Made by a program: the position numbers and the translations under genes
The notes under the pieces: model-generated
Databases searched by the model: none
What the model saw: the letters and a program-made list of their open reading frames with translations, nothing else
What the model was told of the DNA's origin: nothing
Shown: positions 28,622 to 39,303 of the stretch, piece after piece
How positions within the stretch are numbered: the stretch's first letter is position 1
Layout of the letters: each line of letters begins with the position of its first letter
From: Rapana venosa
Lineage: Eukaryota; Mollusca; Gastropoda; Neogastropoda; Muricidae
Direction of reading: 5' to 3'
Assembly: GCA_028751875.1 (NCBI GenBank)
Contig: CM054151.1
Location: forward strand, 47,160,336-47,224,335
DNA length: 64,000 bases

Positions 28622-28622
<1 letters not shown>
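28010..28622 (-). mobile_element. LINE-A C-terminal region, second copy
   Basis: Nearly identical to 30109-30690 on the same strand. The frame from 28446 encodes CELGFGFVWLNQGVGNC, FISSHDVKPYLKLDMDI, RIMSKFRLGVSDINVHKFR and LCPLCKQA, then shifts frame before the Cys-His knuckle is complete. At 28622 homology stops exactly where a (GA)n tract begins. It is probably a duplication of the LINE-A piece 2.1 kb away, or an independent insertion truncated at the same family position. Confidence 0.8.

Positions 28623-28623
<1 letters not shown>

Positions 28624-28681
<58 letters not shown>
28624..28681. repeat. GA microsatellite
   Basis: (GA)n of about 57 bp between the LINE-A duplicate and the inverted Element X. 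Confidence 0.95.
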
Positions 28682-28683
<2 letters not shown>

Positions 28684-29518
28684 GACAATGACAATGACAT
28701 ATTCTTTTATTTCGAGGATAATGAACAAGCACTCATGTGCTTTTTTACATCCAGTCCCCGCCCGTAGGGATACATCTTAATAATAACCCAACACTTATAC
28801 AGTCTCACAGTAGAAACAAGGGAAATAACCCTTTTCAAAATAGCCCCCCCCCCCCCCAACAAACACCCCCCCCCCCCAAAAAAAAAGCAAACAAATAAAA
28901 GAAAACCCTAAAAAACACCCCCCCCCCCCACCCCCACCCCAAAAAACCCAACCAAAACAAACAAACAAACAAAAGAGAACGAAAAACCAAACCAACAAAA
29001 GAAGAAAAAAAAGAGAAAAACAAACAAGAACAACAAAACCAAGAAAAATAACAACAACCAAACTTATAATAAGTCATAAAGATAAACATCTACACATTGT
29101 CAAATGGTACATATACTTGTTACACATAACAATAACATATTGAAATAGGGCACTCATTAAAACTTAAGTACAGAGGACAAGTCCAATAAAGTATTGAAAA
29201 TATAAAATATGAATCCTTCATCAGGATACACTATAAGTAAAACGATAAAAGGTGAGAGAGAGACAGAGACATAGACAGAGAGACAGAGAGTGTGTGTGTG
29301 TGTATTTCAGAGATAATATCCAATATATAATTCCCAAAACAGTACACGATCACCATCAACACTCATTTTTTATTATACTCGTTTCAAATTATATGTCATG
29401 ATAATGAAATAAACTCAATACCCATACATTCACACAATAAAAACAAGAAACAAAACAAAAGAAGAAATCTAAACCTATACTTGATGGAGAGAATGTGAGT
29501 GAGTGAGTGAGTGAGTGA

Positions 29519-29596
<78 letters not shown>

Positions 29597-29733
29597 CAGG
29601 GATAATACTAAATATAATTATAATATTCACATAGCACACGATCAACATCAACACTTTTTAATTATACTCATACAAATTGAATGTCATGATAATAAAATAA
29701 GTGCAATACCCATACACTCACACAATAAAGAGG

Positions 29734-29740
<7 letters not shown>
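28682..29740 (-). mobile_element. Element X, copy 3 (inverted relative to 7951-9015)
   Basis: The minus-strand sequence follows 7995-9015 block by block: ATTGTGTGAGTGTATGGGTA, a (GT)/(GAGT) microsatellite (29492-29595), ATGTCATGATAATGAAATAA in reverse, ATCCTGATGAAGGATTCATA, a C/A-rich run (28840-29060, complement of the G/T run), and the tail CCCTACGGGCGGGGACTGGA to TTTCGAAATAAAAGAATAT-like sequence and TGTCATTGTCATTGTCATT. No ORF. The two copies are inverted and about 20 kb apart. Confidence 0.8.

Positions 29741-29823
<83 letters not shown>
29738..29823. repeat. GA microsatellite
   Basis: (GA)n of about 85 bp, then four CGAACT units (29824-29848) at the very 3' end of LINE-A. Confidence 0.95.
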
Positions 29824-29829
<6 letters not shown>

Positions 29830-30114
29830 CTCGAACTCGAACTCGAATGATTAATTTATTTCACAAAACGGCCATTGGCCCATACATAAAGGAGGTTGCC
29901 AAATTGCTTAGTCTTTTGTGGGGGTAAAAGCAATAGTAACGACAAAATGTTACTGTATAACAAAAAGTCAGCTACAAGAATATGACTTAGGATAACAATA
30001 TCTCTCTTATTCTGAAAGCTTTACACAAATATAAAGTGAGGCTGTGCACAGCCTCAGGATGACTTGATGCCAGGAGTAAACAGGGTCTAAATAGATAAGG
30101 CTGTCTACTATAAT

Positions 30115-30756
30115 TTATTTAACATGGATGTAATTCTGCCTAACATCCTCTAATACTCGACAGCACAACACAAAATGTACTTCATCCTCTGATGCTTGCT
30201 TACATAATGGGCATAGCAGCCTGAGGTAATCAATATCATGTTCTCTGTATCTAAATTTATGAACATTTATATCTGATACACCAAGTCTAAACTTAGACAT
30301 AATTCTTTTCAAATGTATATCCATATCAAGTTTTAGATAAGGTTTGACATCATGCGAACTTATAAATTGTCTGTACATTTGAAATCTCTCACTGCTTTGT
30401 ATATGACAACTCCACTGCTGCCGGCAGTCAATCAATCTTTGCCTGAAACCGTTAATAAACTCTCTACAATTTCCGACTCCTTGATTGAGCCAAACAAATC
30501 CAAACCCGAGTTCACACAAACAGGTACGTATTTGTGTAGCCCAGTTGTTTTTCCCTTTGACATCTAGATCATAAAGCATCTTGTAGGATTTAAAAGGTAG
30601 CCTGCTCTCATTCATATGCAGAATCTTAATCCAATATCTAAGGCATCTTACAGCAGCATTAACAGAAACAGGATTTCTATTAGTTTCACTATAAACACAA
30701 TCATTAGGCGTACGTCTATCCAAGCATAAAGACTGCTTTAAAGCAAAGAGGTGCAT
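30115..30756 (-). pseudogene. LINE-A C-terminal ORF with Cys/His knuckle
   Basis: 213 codons: SETNRNPVSVNAAVRCLRYW, ILHMNESRLPFKSYKMLYDL, ISSHDVKPYLKLDMDIHLKR, SKFRLGVSDINVHKFRYREH, then LCPLCKQASEDEVHFVLCC. This is the Cys-x2-Cys...Glu-x3-His-x4-Cys pattern found near the C-terminus of several non-LTR polyproteins, where it probably contacts template RNA or DNA. It is separated from the RT remnant only by a stop and frame change near 30757. Without endonuclease and most of the RT it is dead. Confidence 0.8.
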
Positions 30757-30759
30757 TGA

Positions 30760-30999
30760 TTAACAATGTGTTACAGCTGCATTCAAGCCCCAAATTTCTG
30801 CACCATATAACACAGTGGGTTGTATTTGTGCATCAAATATCATAATAAACAAGTCAAAAGCATTATTATTCAATATTCGTAGTTTTTTCAACACAATTAA
30901 CAAGCTTCGCTTACCCTGACTTGTCAGATCTTTACATGCAGTTGTGAAACTAAGCTTTGTAGAAAAACAGATTCCTAAATATCTACATACATTGATCAC
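30760..30999 (-). pseudogene. LINE-A reverse transcriptase end
   Basis: 79 codons: VCRYLGICFSTKLSFTTAC, LTSQGKRSLLIVLKKLR and DAQIQPTVLYGAEIWGLN. These are the conserved YLG and P-x-LYG-x-EIWG blocks after the RT palm. The catalytic YADD-type block is lost by 5' truncation at about 31000, where family F sequence starts. Confidence 0.85.
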
Positions 31000-31045
31000 A
31001 AAATGTCACCACTGATGAAACTCTGAGCTCTAGCTGAGGAACAAA
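31000..31045 (-). repeat. Family F end fragment
   Basis: The minus strand reads CCTCAGCTAGAGCTCAGAG and TTTCATCAGTGGTGACATT, the first 45 bp of family F as at 36148. Confidence 0.6.
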
Positions 31046-31069
31046 CCAAAACAAAATCGAATCAAAGTT

Positions 31070-31125
31070 CTTTTATTTCGAGAAGAATGAGTGAGCACTC
31101 ATGTGCTTTTTCACATCCAAGGATA
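31070..31125 (-). mobile_element. SINE-1/Element X tail fragment
   Basis: The minus strand reads TGGATGTG, AAAAGCACATGAGTGCTCAC and TTCTCGAAATAAAAGAA. Only the tail is kept. Confidence 0.65.
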
Positions 31126-31569
31126 ACATCAAGACAGAAAAAGAGCGACCAAAATCTGACTTAACAACAATAACAACATCAACAACAACAAATAAACAAA
31201 AGCCAGAAACAAAAACATAACAATAACCCACCCCCCAAAAAAACAACCAACAACAACAACAAAAACACCAGAAAAGCACACGCACACACAGAGAGGGAAA
31301 AATGACGATAGTTATTTAAAAAATAAAAATAAAAAGACAAATAAACAGGCAGCAGTAAAGAGAATCTAACAATTCAAGCAACTGAAAACATCATCCCACC
31401 ACCAAAAATCAACAAAACAAATCATATAAATCATAACATTTTGTAAAAGGGAAAGGAGAAACGTCAACCGATATTCAACGTTATTGGAAAGAAGCAGTAC
31501 CAATAAATAGCAAACTATATAAGAATTATATGTCATAGATTCAAAGAATAGGAAATTGTGCATAACATT

Positions 31570-31650
31570 TTTTTAATGTTTTACAAGATATAGTGCTGTA
31601 TAAATTCCATGTGTTGTTGTTGTTATTATTATATTATTATTATTATTACA
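31570..31650 (+). mobile_element. LINE-B/SINE-2 type tail fragment
   Basis: TTTTACAAGATATAGTGCTG, TATAAATTCCATGTG, then (TTG)/(TTA)n. A decayed version of the shared tail. Confidence 0.65.
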
Positions 31651-31654
31651 AAGT

Positions 31655-32020
<366 letters not shown>

Positions 32021-32534
32021 ATAATGTGTCCCTTGTTTTTTCAAGTGCCTGTGCGATATTATGGAAACGTGCATGACCTCACGAACGCCAAGTTCAGCCG
32101 ATTAGGATTATCCCAGACAATTTCTATTAGAACTGCTCTTTCCAATATATTTTTCTGTAGACAATCATCTATAATTCGTGAGAGAGAAAAAAAAGGACGC
32201 GGAAAGGCGTGTAGAAGGCGGAACCAAACACAGCCAGATAGACTAGACCTAGGCCTTGTGTTGGGGTCACTGAGGTCTTGCCTAACTGGAAAGGTCAAGG
32301 TCGCAGAACAATGACACGGCACATGAGGTTACTGCTAGACGACACGCACGCTGTTCAAATTAGGATTTCGTCACCAACGGGTTGCCCTTCATCATCCTCC
32401 TTTTTCGTAGTCTGTCGATGGATTTGGACGAATCGGATGGCTGATCGGCTTTTCTATTTGTGGAGGAGGGAAGAAAATCAGAGCGAAAACGAGGAGGAGG
32501 TCTGACATCGTGCCGGCATTGATGGAGGTCGAAC

Positions 32535-32583
32535 ATGGGCAAACGGTCGAATGCTGTCGACTTGCTGCTGGTATTGCTGTGTG
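32535..32583 (+). CDS. Possible first coding exon (signal peptide)
   Basis: An ATG at 32535 opens a frame MGKRSNAVDLLLVLLC: a basic N-terminus then a Leu-rich core, typical of a secretory signal start. It stops at an excellent donor, G then GTAAGTA (intron from 32584). An in-frame TGA (32520-32522) lies just upstream, so the start cannot extend. The preceding 300 bp are free of simple repeats and relatively CpG-rich, as expected for a promoter/5' UTR. No matching second exon was found. It could be chance. Confidence 0.3.
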
Positions 32584-32803
32584 GTAAGTAGATCTAGTAC
32601 GGTGACGACTGACGGACCCACTTGCATGGTGCATGTCATTTTTTGACGTCGGTGTTGATCAGGCTTTGGTCAGTCACGTAAACAAACGCCAAAGGGCTGT
32701 TTTCATTCAACTGCGGTTCATCAAACACGTGTTTTTCAAAGAATCATTATTTTTAACTTGCTGTTTGAAGAGACAAATTACTCAGCGACACGTGGATTTC
32801 GTT

Positions 32804-32883
32804 AGACTCTCGTGTCTCACTTAGTTTAGACTGTGTGTCTTCAATTTTACGTCTGTTCACTTAAAGTGATATTGGTCTGTTGT

Positions 32884-32914
<31 letters not shown>

Positions 32915-33036
32915 ATGTATGTATGTATGTGCCCCCCCTCGCGCCCCATGTATGATGTGTAAGCCAGAGAGAGAGAGAGAATTATGTATTTGAAGGAGAG
33001 ACAGGTCAGATGGAGATCTCAAGAATCAATTCAATT
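32804..33036 (+). repeat. Direct duplication, unit 1
   Basis: About 230 bp repeated at 33343-33560: CTCTCGTGTCTCACTTAG, TTTTACGTCTGTTCACTTAA, a GT/GTAT tract, a CCCC/CGCCCC patch, GTGTAAGCCAGAGAGAG, GAAGGAGAGACAGGTCAG and CTCAAGAATCAATTCAA. Confidence 0.85.
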
Positions 33037-33342
33037 ATCATTATGAGTGCTACTGCTCACTCTGATTATGGATAATATATCCCCCCCCCCCCCCCCTTCC
33101 TTTTTTTCTTCTCAAAATAGCTATTGACATCCAGTATTTGGATGAACAATCTTTGATGCATGATGCACAGGTCTGTGTTGTCCCTTTGTATTTTTGTTTT
33201 TGTCATAGATTTTGAAAATTTCATACATGTATGTCTTCCATTGGAAGAGTGCCATATAAGCTTTGAGCTTCTTGTTGCTCTCATTGCAGGTTTATCATAA
33301 TATATATTGTTATTATGTCATTTTGAATTTACAATCATTTAC

Positions 33343-33560
33343 TCTCGTGTCTCACTTAGTTTACACTGTGTGTCTTCAATTTTACGTCTGTTCACTTAAA
33401 GTGATATTGGTCTGTTGTTGTGTGTGTGTGTATATGTATGTATGTGCCCCCCCCCCCTCCCCTCCCGCCCCATGTATGGTGTGTAAGCCAGAGAGAGAGA
33501 GAATTATGTATTTGAAGGAGAGACAGGTCAGATGGAGATCTCAAGAATCAATTCAAGATG
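33343..33560 (+). repeat. Direct duplication, unit 2
   Basis: Second copy of 32804-33036, same orientation, start-to-start distance 539 bp. It differs mainly in the length of the GTAT and C tracts. Sequence between the copies (33037-33342) has no counterpart after unit 2. Confidence 0.85.
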
Positions 33561-33954
33561 ATTAGGTCAGAACAATTAAAAGTTATATACTATCTGTCTA
33601 TAAGCACTTTTTAAAAAAAGAGTTTATCATTTCTGTGCAAAGTAAGCTTAACTGTTATTAATCAATATATGTAAGAACTACTGAAATCTTCCTTGCCGCC
33701 TTCTTTTTTGTCATTTTCTTCTCTCTCTCTCTTTTTTTTTTTTTTAGTCTATCATAAAGTGTTTGTGATATTTTGTTTAAGAAACGGAAATTGGTGAGGG
33801 CAGTATGACTAGCTCTGCTTTATTAAGTTTTCTTTACATTTAGGATGATGATGCAACATTATTGCATCTTGATTTGGGGTCATCTGAAACTGCAGGCTCT
33901 GGATTTGAAAATGATGGTTATTCCAAATAGGGCAGTGACTAATTGTGTCTAATT

Positions 33955-34372
33955 GTGTCTCAGAAATATCTGGTGAATCCATGTCTAGAGGTAATGTACC
34001 TGCCTAGAAAGTGAAAAGTCTGGATTTCTTGTGTGTGATGGTTCAATCCCTGTTTTTTCTTGAAACTTTCTCCCCATCCACTAGACCGTGAGTGGTGGTC
34101 TGGGTGCAAGTCTATTGGATGAGACGACAAACTGAGATTCCATGTGTTACCTATATTTAGCTCATGTAAAAGAGCCCATGGCAACAGGGGAGTTGTCCTT
34201 TGCAAAATTATGTAGGAAAAATCCACTCTGATAGGGAAACAAATACAGTTGCAGACAGGAAAATAACAAAAGTAATGGGTGATGCTGCTCTCGTGGTGAT
34301 GCGCTCTTCCTAGGGAGAGCAGCCCAAATTTCATACAGAGAAATCTGCTGTGACTTTAAGTGGTATACAATA
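33955..34372 (+). mobile_element. SINE-2, full head and body, no TTA tail
   Basis: tRNA-like head (A-box-like CATGTCTAGAGGTAATG, B box ATGGTTCAATCCCTG), GACCGTGAGTGGTGGTCTGG, GATGAGACGACAAACTGAG, CTCTGATAGGGAAACAAATA, AGGGAGAGCAGCCCAAATTT and GACTTTAAGTGGTAT. It ends in CAATACAATACC instead of the LINE-B-type tail. Confidence 0.8.
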
Positions 34373-35319
34373 CAATACCTTTCCTAGTTTCTTTTGGTTT
34401 ATTTAACAGAGACACTTCATGACAATTCCTGTTACGTTAATAGTTCAAGCAGAGTTTTCACGTGCATAGACTTATCTACTTATCATCTTAGTAGATCTTT
34501 AATTATTGATCATCTTAGTAGATCTTTTGTTATTGTTGTTGCTCTTTTGTATAATTTTATTTATGAGTTTTCACCAGTGGGTGTTTTGGAGGTGACATTT
34601 GTCCAGCACTTTCATCAACTGGCATGTCCTGCCCTAATCGTGTGACATGACCACTTTCTGGAGATGTGTGTAGGAGCTCTCACCCTTAGTTAATGGCCTA
34701 GCGGTATTGCATCTAGAAAGCAAGAAGTCACAGATTCAGTTTCTTCTGAAGATATTGAAGTAATGATACTGATACTGTGATAGACTTGTTCACCATCCAG
34801 TAGATGGTAAAGGGGCAACTGGAGTATAGAGGGTTAAGTTTGCACTTGTAACTGGTATCACTAATTCAAACCATTGAGGAAGTAACACAGACCTTCACTG
34901 TGAAATAATCACAGATTTCTCACACCGACAGGAAAGCACATGGCTCATATTTGTCACAGAGTAAAATAACGCATTGCTTACATTCTGTTAATATCTTTTT
35001 CATGAAAAATGTAACAGTTGGCATTCATTAAGAAAGTAAAATTACGAAAGAGGCAGAGCTGACATCACAAAAGTGACACTCAGTGACGGGCCACCTTTAA
35101 GGTCTGTATGTTTGTGCATGCTTTGTTTTACTTGGATAAGTGTAAGCCTCGTCTTGTTTACTCAAGTTACTGCACAGTCCCCAGTCCAGTGGGATCTGTT
35201 GTTAGGGCTTAACTGCTTAAAGTGTGACGCAGGTGCTTGCCTTTTGGAGGAGAAGAAGATCAAAGGAGGTCCTGTGTTTAACGTACCTGTATTTAAGTGC
35301 ATGTTAAATAACTCATAGT
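34373..35319. other. Mostly unassigned
   Basis: A possible decayed tRNA-like head at about 34690-34740 (GGCCTAGCGGTATTGCATC, AGATTCAGTTTC). Nothing else supported; the 81-codon frame from 35073 has no recognisable domain. Confidence 0.3.
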
Positions 35320-35530
35320 GCTGGACAAGAGAGCTGTTGTCCCTTGTAAAATTCTGCAGGAAAAAACCCCCACTCTCATAGATGACACGAAACCAATTCA
35401 CCTGCAAACAAACTGATGTTTATTTGTAATGGGTATCTGCACCTGTGGTAATGTACTCTCTCCATGGATAACAACCTGAATTTCATGCTGAAAAACAATC
35501 CGCCATGACTGAAAGTGGTGCCCATTACAT
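35320..35530 (+). mobile_element. SINE-2, degraded 3' half
   Basis: GTTGTCCCTTGTAAAATTC, CACTCTCATAGATGACACG, GGATAACAACCTGAATTTC and GCCATGACTGAAAGTGGTG parallel the SINE-2 body at 34180-34370 with many changes. Confidence 0.6.
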
Positions 35531-36147
35531 TGCAACCCTGTGTCTGTTGACATGTTTTATGTCTTAAACCTCCAGTCCTTCCTCCCTGAGCAGCTCAGCA
35601 GGAAATGAGCACCAAAGCTCTTACTGCACAATGATAATAATTTAAACAATGTCATGCGATACACATCATTAAATTGATCACCGGATTCAAGTCACTTCCA
35701 CACCACAATGCTTGAAAAATAGACTCATGATGAGTCCAACAATTTCTACATGTTAGAGCTCATTTTATTTGAATAGTGTCAGGAAATCATCTGTTTTCCT
35801 CTGCTTGGTATTACATGGCATGAATTGTGATTAGTCATTATTTCATTGTTTGAGACTATTTTTATTTCGGTACGGATTTTCCTGAAAATTAGAAGGGAAA
35901 AAAGGGAGGAGAGAAGAACAAAATCAGTGTGCCATTTAGTTCCCTTGATAAAAGTGAAGGACATTTTGATGAGTTTGAATTAAATCTTACTGTAAAGATC
36001 TTAGAGACATGTCATAAGAGTTCTACTACTGTTTCAAGTGTTTGTCATGTTACCCATAATTTTCAGTTAGGTTTCGAATTATCCAACGATCTCTCTTTTG
36101 CAAATGAGAATAAAATGTGCTTGCAATATATTTCTTTTTCATTCCTC
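35531..36147. other. No supported gene
   Basis: A plus-strand frame of about 74 codons (35929-36153) has fairly protein-like content (DEFELNLTVKILETCHKSS) but no start, splice or family support. Confidence 0.3.
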
Positions 36148-36255
36148 AGCTAGAGCTCTGAGGTTCACCAATGATGCAATTTTGCGTACGCAACCATTTT
36201 TGCCCACCATGAAGGTGGCTGCATTCCAACTTCTGGGATGACGTCATAACATGAT
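36148..36255 (+). repeat. Family F repeat, reference copy
   Basis: CAGCTAGAGCTCTGAGGTTC, AATTTTGCGTACGCAACC, TTTTTGCCCACCATGAAGG, TGGCTGCATTCCAACTTC and GGGATGACGTCATAA. The TTGCGTACGCAA dyad corresponds to TTGCATATGCAA in other copies. Immediately followed by a minus-strand SINE-1. Confidence 0.75.
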
Positions 36256-36299
36256 ATGACACTAGTGTGCATGCATTTTTTTTAAAATGAAATTGTAAT

Positions 36300-36510
36300 C
36301 CATTCTTACCATTATGCTGGGGCCTACTCTTCTGAAAGACACAATGGGGTTTAATGTATGCGCAAAATGTAGTGCATGCATTCACAGTCATGAGACCTCA
36401 GTTTTAGTCTCATCCAAAGGACATGTCTGGGAGTGGAGTCAGTGCTGATGTAACTAACGCCCAGGGAAAAGTCCCCTCAAACTGGTGCTTTGGTGGTTCG
36501 TTCCCCCCAC
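36300..36510 (-). mobile_element. SINE-1, body and decayed head
   Basis: On the minus strand: GAACCACCAAAGCACCAG (head remnant), TTTCCCTGGGCGTTAGTTAC, ATGAGACTAAAACTGAGG, TGCATGCACTACATTTTGCG and AGAAGAGTAGGCCCC. The tail is missing. Confidence 0.65.
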
Positions 36511-36710
36511 CCAATAATATACCGTAAGTGTGTGAGATGGAGAGTTATTGCGTTGTGCTGTTACATTGATCAATAAGCAGTCATGCATCTGTGCTCGTTT
36601 TGCTCTGATTTCCTCATGTCACAGTCAATGCGCACCATTATTTGCAGTATTGATGTTAACTGTCTCTAGTTGCTATTGGCCAGAGGCTTTATTAAGCTTT
36701 TGTATTCATG

Positions 36711-36739
36711 AATATTCTCTCTCCCTCCCACTCCCTCTC

Positions 36740-36791
<52 letters not shown>

Positions 36792-36985
36792 CTCCCTCTC
36801 TCTCTCCCCCCCTTCTCTCTTTCTCAAGCTCTCTGTCTCTCATATATATATATATAGTATATACACACATACCCAGTTACACACATATATGCATATAGGC
36901 ACACTTACACACATACATGCACACATGCACATGTGCTCACACACACACACGCATGCACGCACGCACGCACACACACACACACACA
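36711..36985. repeat. CT, AT and CA simple repeats
   Basis: (CT)n/(CCCT)n (36711-36838), (AT)n (36842-36856), (CA)n and (CACG)n (36860-36985). Confidence 0.95.
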
Positions 36986-36989
36986 TGTG

Positions 36990-37670
36990 TTTGTAAATAG
37001 GGTAATAAATGAACATTTAAAGCCCCAATAAAAGATGAGTATCACTGAGGGCGCAGTGTGAATTCTCTGCACCCAACCAGGCCAGTGTGACAGCCCCGAT
37101 ATGGCCACTGTGGTCGGCAGGGCTATAACAACAGGATTGGATTGGCCAGTGTGATGATATGATAACACACATTTTCATCTGCTTTATGTGTTAACAACAA
37201 ATGTGTGAATATCATTTCTGAATACTGTGGTGTCACTTTATCATGTTATTTGGATGGGGTGGAGAAAACATTCTCATTCAAAAAGCTTACAACACTCTCA
37301 TTCAAAAAAGTTTAAAAACTTGGTTTGAAATTCAGATTGTTGGCTTTCCTATAAATCTATCCTCTACTCTAGACCATGAGTAGTCAGTAGTTTTAGTTGC
37401 TAGTCTTTCATACAAAGTGATAAACTGGCAATGAGTGTGCAACACACATTCAGTGACAAGAGATTTTCATTCTTTTTTTATATATATAAATAATGAATGA
37501 TCATTCATACTCAAAGAAGTGGAATTGCTCTACAATGCTGCTCTCTTTGCAGAGGGAAAAATTTTTAGTCGCACTTGCAGAGGAATAATGTCACAATCAT
37601 GAATGCAATGAAAATGAATTTCACCTCTGCCTTTTTTTGTATGAGTCCCTGTTGGTCATTCAGTATTGCT
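36990..37670. other. No supported feature
   Basis: A possible SINE-2 remnant at 37368-37440 (CTAGACCATGAGTAG, AGTGATAAACTGGC). Otherwise nothing that I can name. Confidence 0.3.

Positions 37671-37699
<29 letters not shown>
37671..37699. repeat. G29 homopolymer
   Basis: Uninterrupted G run; length unreliable in any assembly. Strong G4/polymerase-block potential. Confidence 0.9.
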
Positions 37700-37701
<2 letters not shown>

Positions 37702-37799
37702 CAGTCATTGTGTGTAGACTTAAGTAGAGAGAGGCAGCACTGGACAGTCCAGTATCTGAAAGGGTTACTAACAGTAGTCTGACTCAAGTTGTGCTGTCA

Positions 37800-38104
37800 T
37801 TTTTATCCATGAGAAACTTTATGGTAAGAAAAGGAAAAAACCATTATGTTGTGTCCCATATGGTATATCAGTATCTAGACACAAAAGAAAAACAATCACA
37901 CAAAAAAACCCAGCCATGCCAGTCAGTAGCAGTGCAGGTCCTCCTCTGGGTGGTATATTTACAGAGGCCTTTGAACAAACATGTACAGTGACTGTGAATA
38001 GTGGAGCTACAATAGGCTGTAAGGGACTTGAGTGTCACAAGAAGAAAAAAAGGAGAAACAAACATGGGAAGGGGTGGAGGGTGGAGCCTTTCTTAGAATG
38101 TTAG
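37800..38104 (+). other. Frameshifted open tract, unknown
   Basis: Two overlapping open frames (37791-37991 and 37916-38104) could join as one tract of about 100 residues if a single base in the A7 run near 37905 is an error. The second part has SAGPPLGGIFTEAFEQTCTV then a Lys/Arg cluster. No domain recognised, no Kozak or splice evidence. Listed only because the composition is not simple repeat. Confidence 0.15.
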
Positions 38105-38547
38105 GCTTGTAGACAGAAAGGACTTTGTGTTGCTGAGCATTGCGTTTCCTGTTGGAGGTCAGGAGTGCGTGTAGTGGCCTAAGAGTGTGAAACAAAGGAG
38201 ACACAGATGGGACTCCAGGCAGCCACAGCCACAGAATGTAGACTTCCTACCCCATGCTTCAGCGTAGAGAATGCACAGAAAGAAAGAAAGAAGCCATTTT
38301 CAAACTGAATTTACATAAACCTTTTGTGTGTTCACAGTTGAACCAATTTTTGAAAAAGTTTTACTCTGTTAGGATAAAAATCATAAACTTGTCCTTTCAT
38401 TGATGTAAATTAGATATTTAGACCAAAGCCATCCCTCAGTGCTACACTTGACAAGATGCTGTCAAGACATACAGAGAAAGATCATTTCTTTGCCCTGGAA
38501 GAATCTTGTGTATATGATACTGTCACTGCAAATGTTTTAGGATTGTT

Positions 38548-38650
38548 TCCTTAGCTAGAGCCCCGGGAGTAACCAGTGGTGAGCTTTTGCATATGCAATG
38601 TTTTTGCCCACCACACCTCAGTTCCTTTCTTTGAAGACCTAGGAACTTTC
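38548..38650 (+). repeat. Family F repeat copy
   Basis: CTTAGCTAGAGCCCCGGGAG, GGTGAGCTTTTGCATATGCA, TGTTTTTGCCCACCAC; the end is diverged. Confidence 0.65.
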
Positions 38651-39197
38651 TCATAAAAAGGCGAATTGTTTCTGGTGTTCATTCGTGGTGTGTACAGCAT
38701 AGCAGCAGACCACAGGGACTACATCAGACTTTCTAAAGCTCTATCATTGAGAGTCTGCGAACGATAGCAATAGAAAGAAAGACCTGAGCATTTCTAATTG
38801 GACTGTCGTCTTTGTCTTTCTCAGTCATCAAGAACAGGTTGCTTGACTGTGCACAGTAGCAGCCCTCTATTACTGCTTTAGATGATGGTGGACACAGCTA
38901 GTGTCAACACAAAAGCACTGTGCATGCAGTGGTAAACTACTAAACCTGTATTGCATTGTAGGTTTGACTTTACCTTTTTAATTAATGAGGGAGGTAACGT
39001 TAATTATGTATTTTTGGGGGCTGATTTTTTCCCACTTGCAATTAGTAGTGCAACATAACTGTTTAACCTGGTTTTTACTAAGCAGTTTAGGCAGGGAAAC
39101 TGGTGTGCCTTGCAGTTTATTATCAAGTTTTTATGCTTAGTGCTTATTATGCATACATATTTATTATTGTTTGCTAATAATTGTTTGTGTTTCTGTG
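38651..39197. other. No supported feature
   Basis: A/T-rich intergenic or intronic sequence; no family match or exon. Confidence 0.35.
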
Positions 39198-39303
39198 CTA
39201 GAGCTCAGGTTTACCATTGGTGAGATTTTGCATATCTCATTATCTGACCATTTTTTGCTCACCGCTAAGATAGGCATATTCTGACTTTGGGATGACTTGC
39301 CAA
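39198..39303 (+). repeat. Family F repeat copy
   Basis: GCTAGAGCTCAGGTTTACC, GGTGAGATTTTGCATATCTC, CATTTTTTGCTCACCGCTAA, CATATTCTGACTTTGGG and ATGACTTG; nearly the whole length of the family. Confidence 0.7.

Larger units (their letters stand above)
29848..30999 (-). mobile_element. LINE-A: RT end, C-terminal region and 3' UTR
   Basis: A 5'-truncated LINE on the minus strand: RT thumb remnant (30999-30760), C-terminal region (30756-30115), 3' UTR (30114-29848). The 3' UTR ends in the hairpin GGCCATTGGCC (29870-29880) and GTGAAATAAATTAATCATT, then a GAGTTC/GA microsatellite. The same end occurs at 4252-4510 and 44630-44905. Confidence 0.85.

Noticed and set aside
7951..29740. Element X pair as LTRs of one large retrotransposon
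   Set aside because: Copies are inverted, not direct, lack TG...CA ends, and no gag-pol lies between them.
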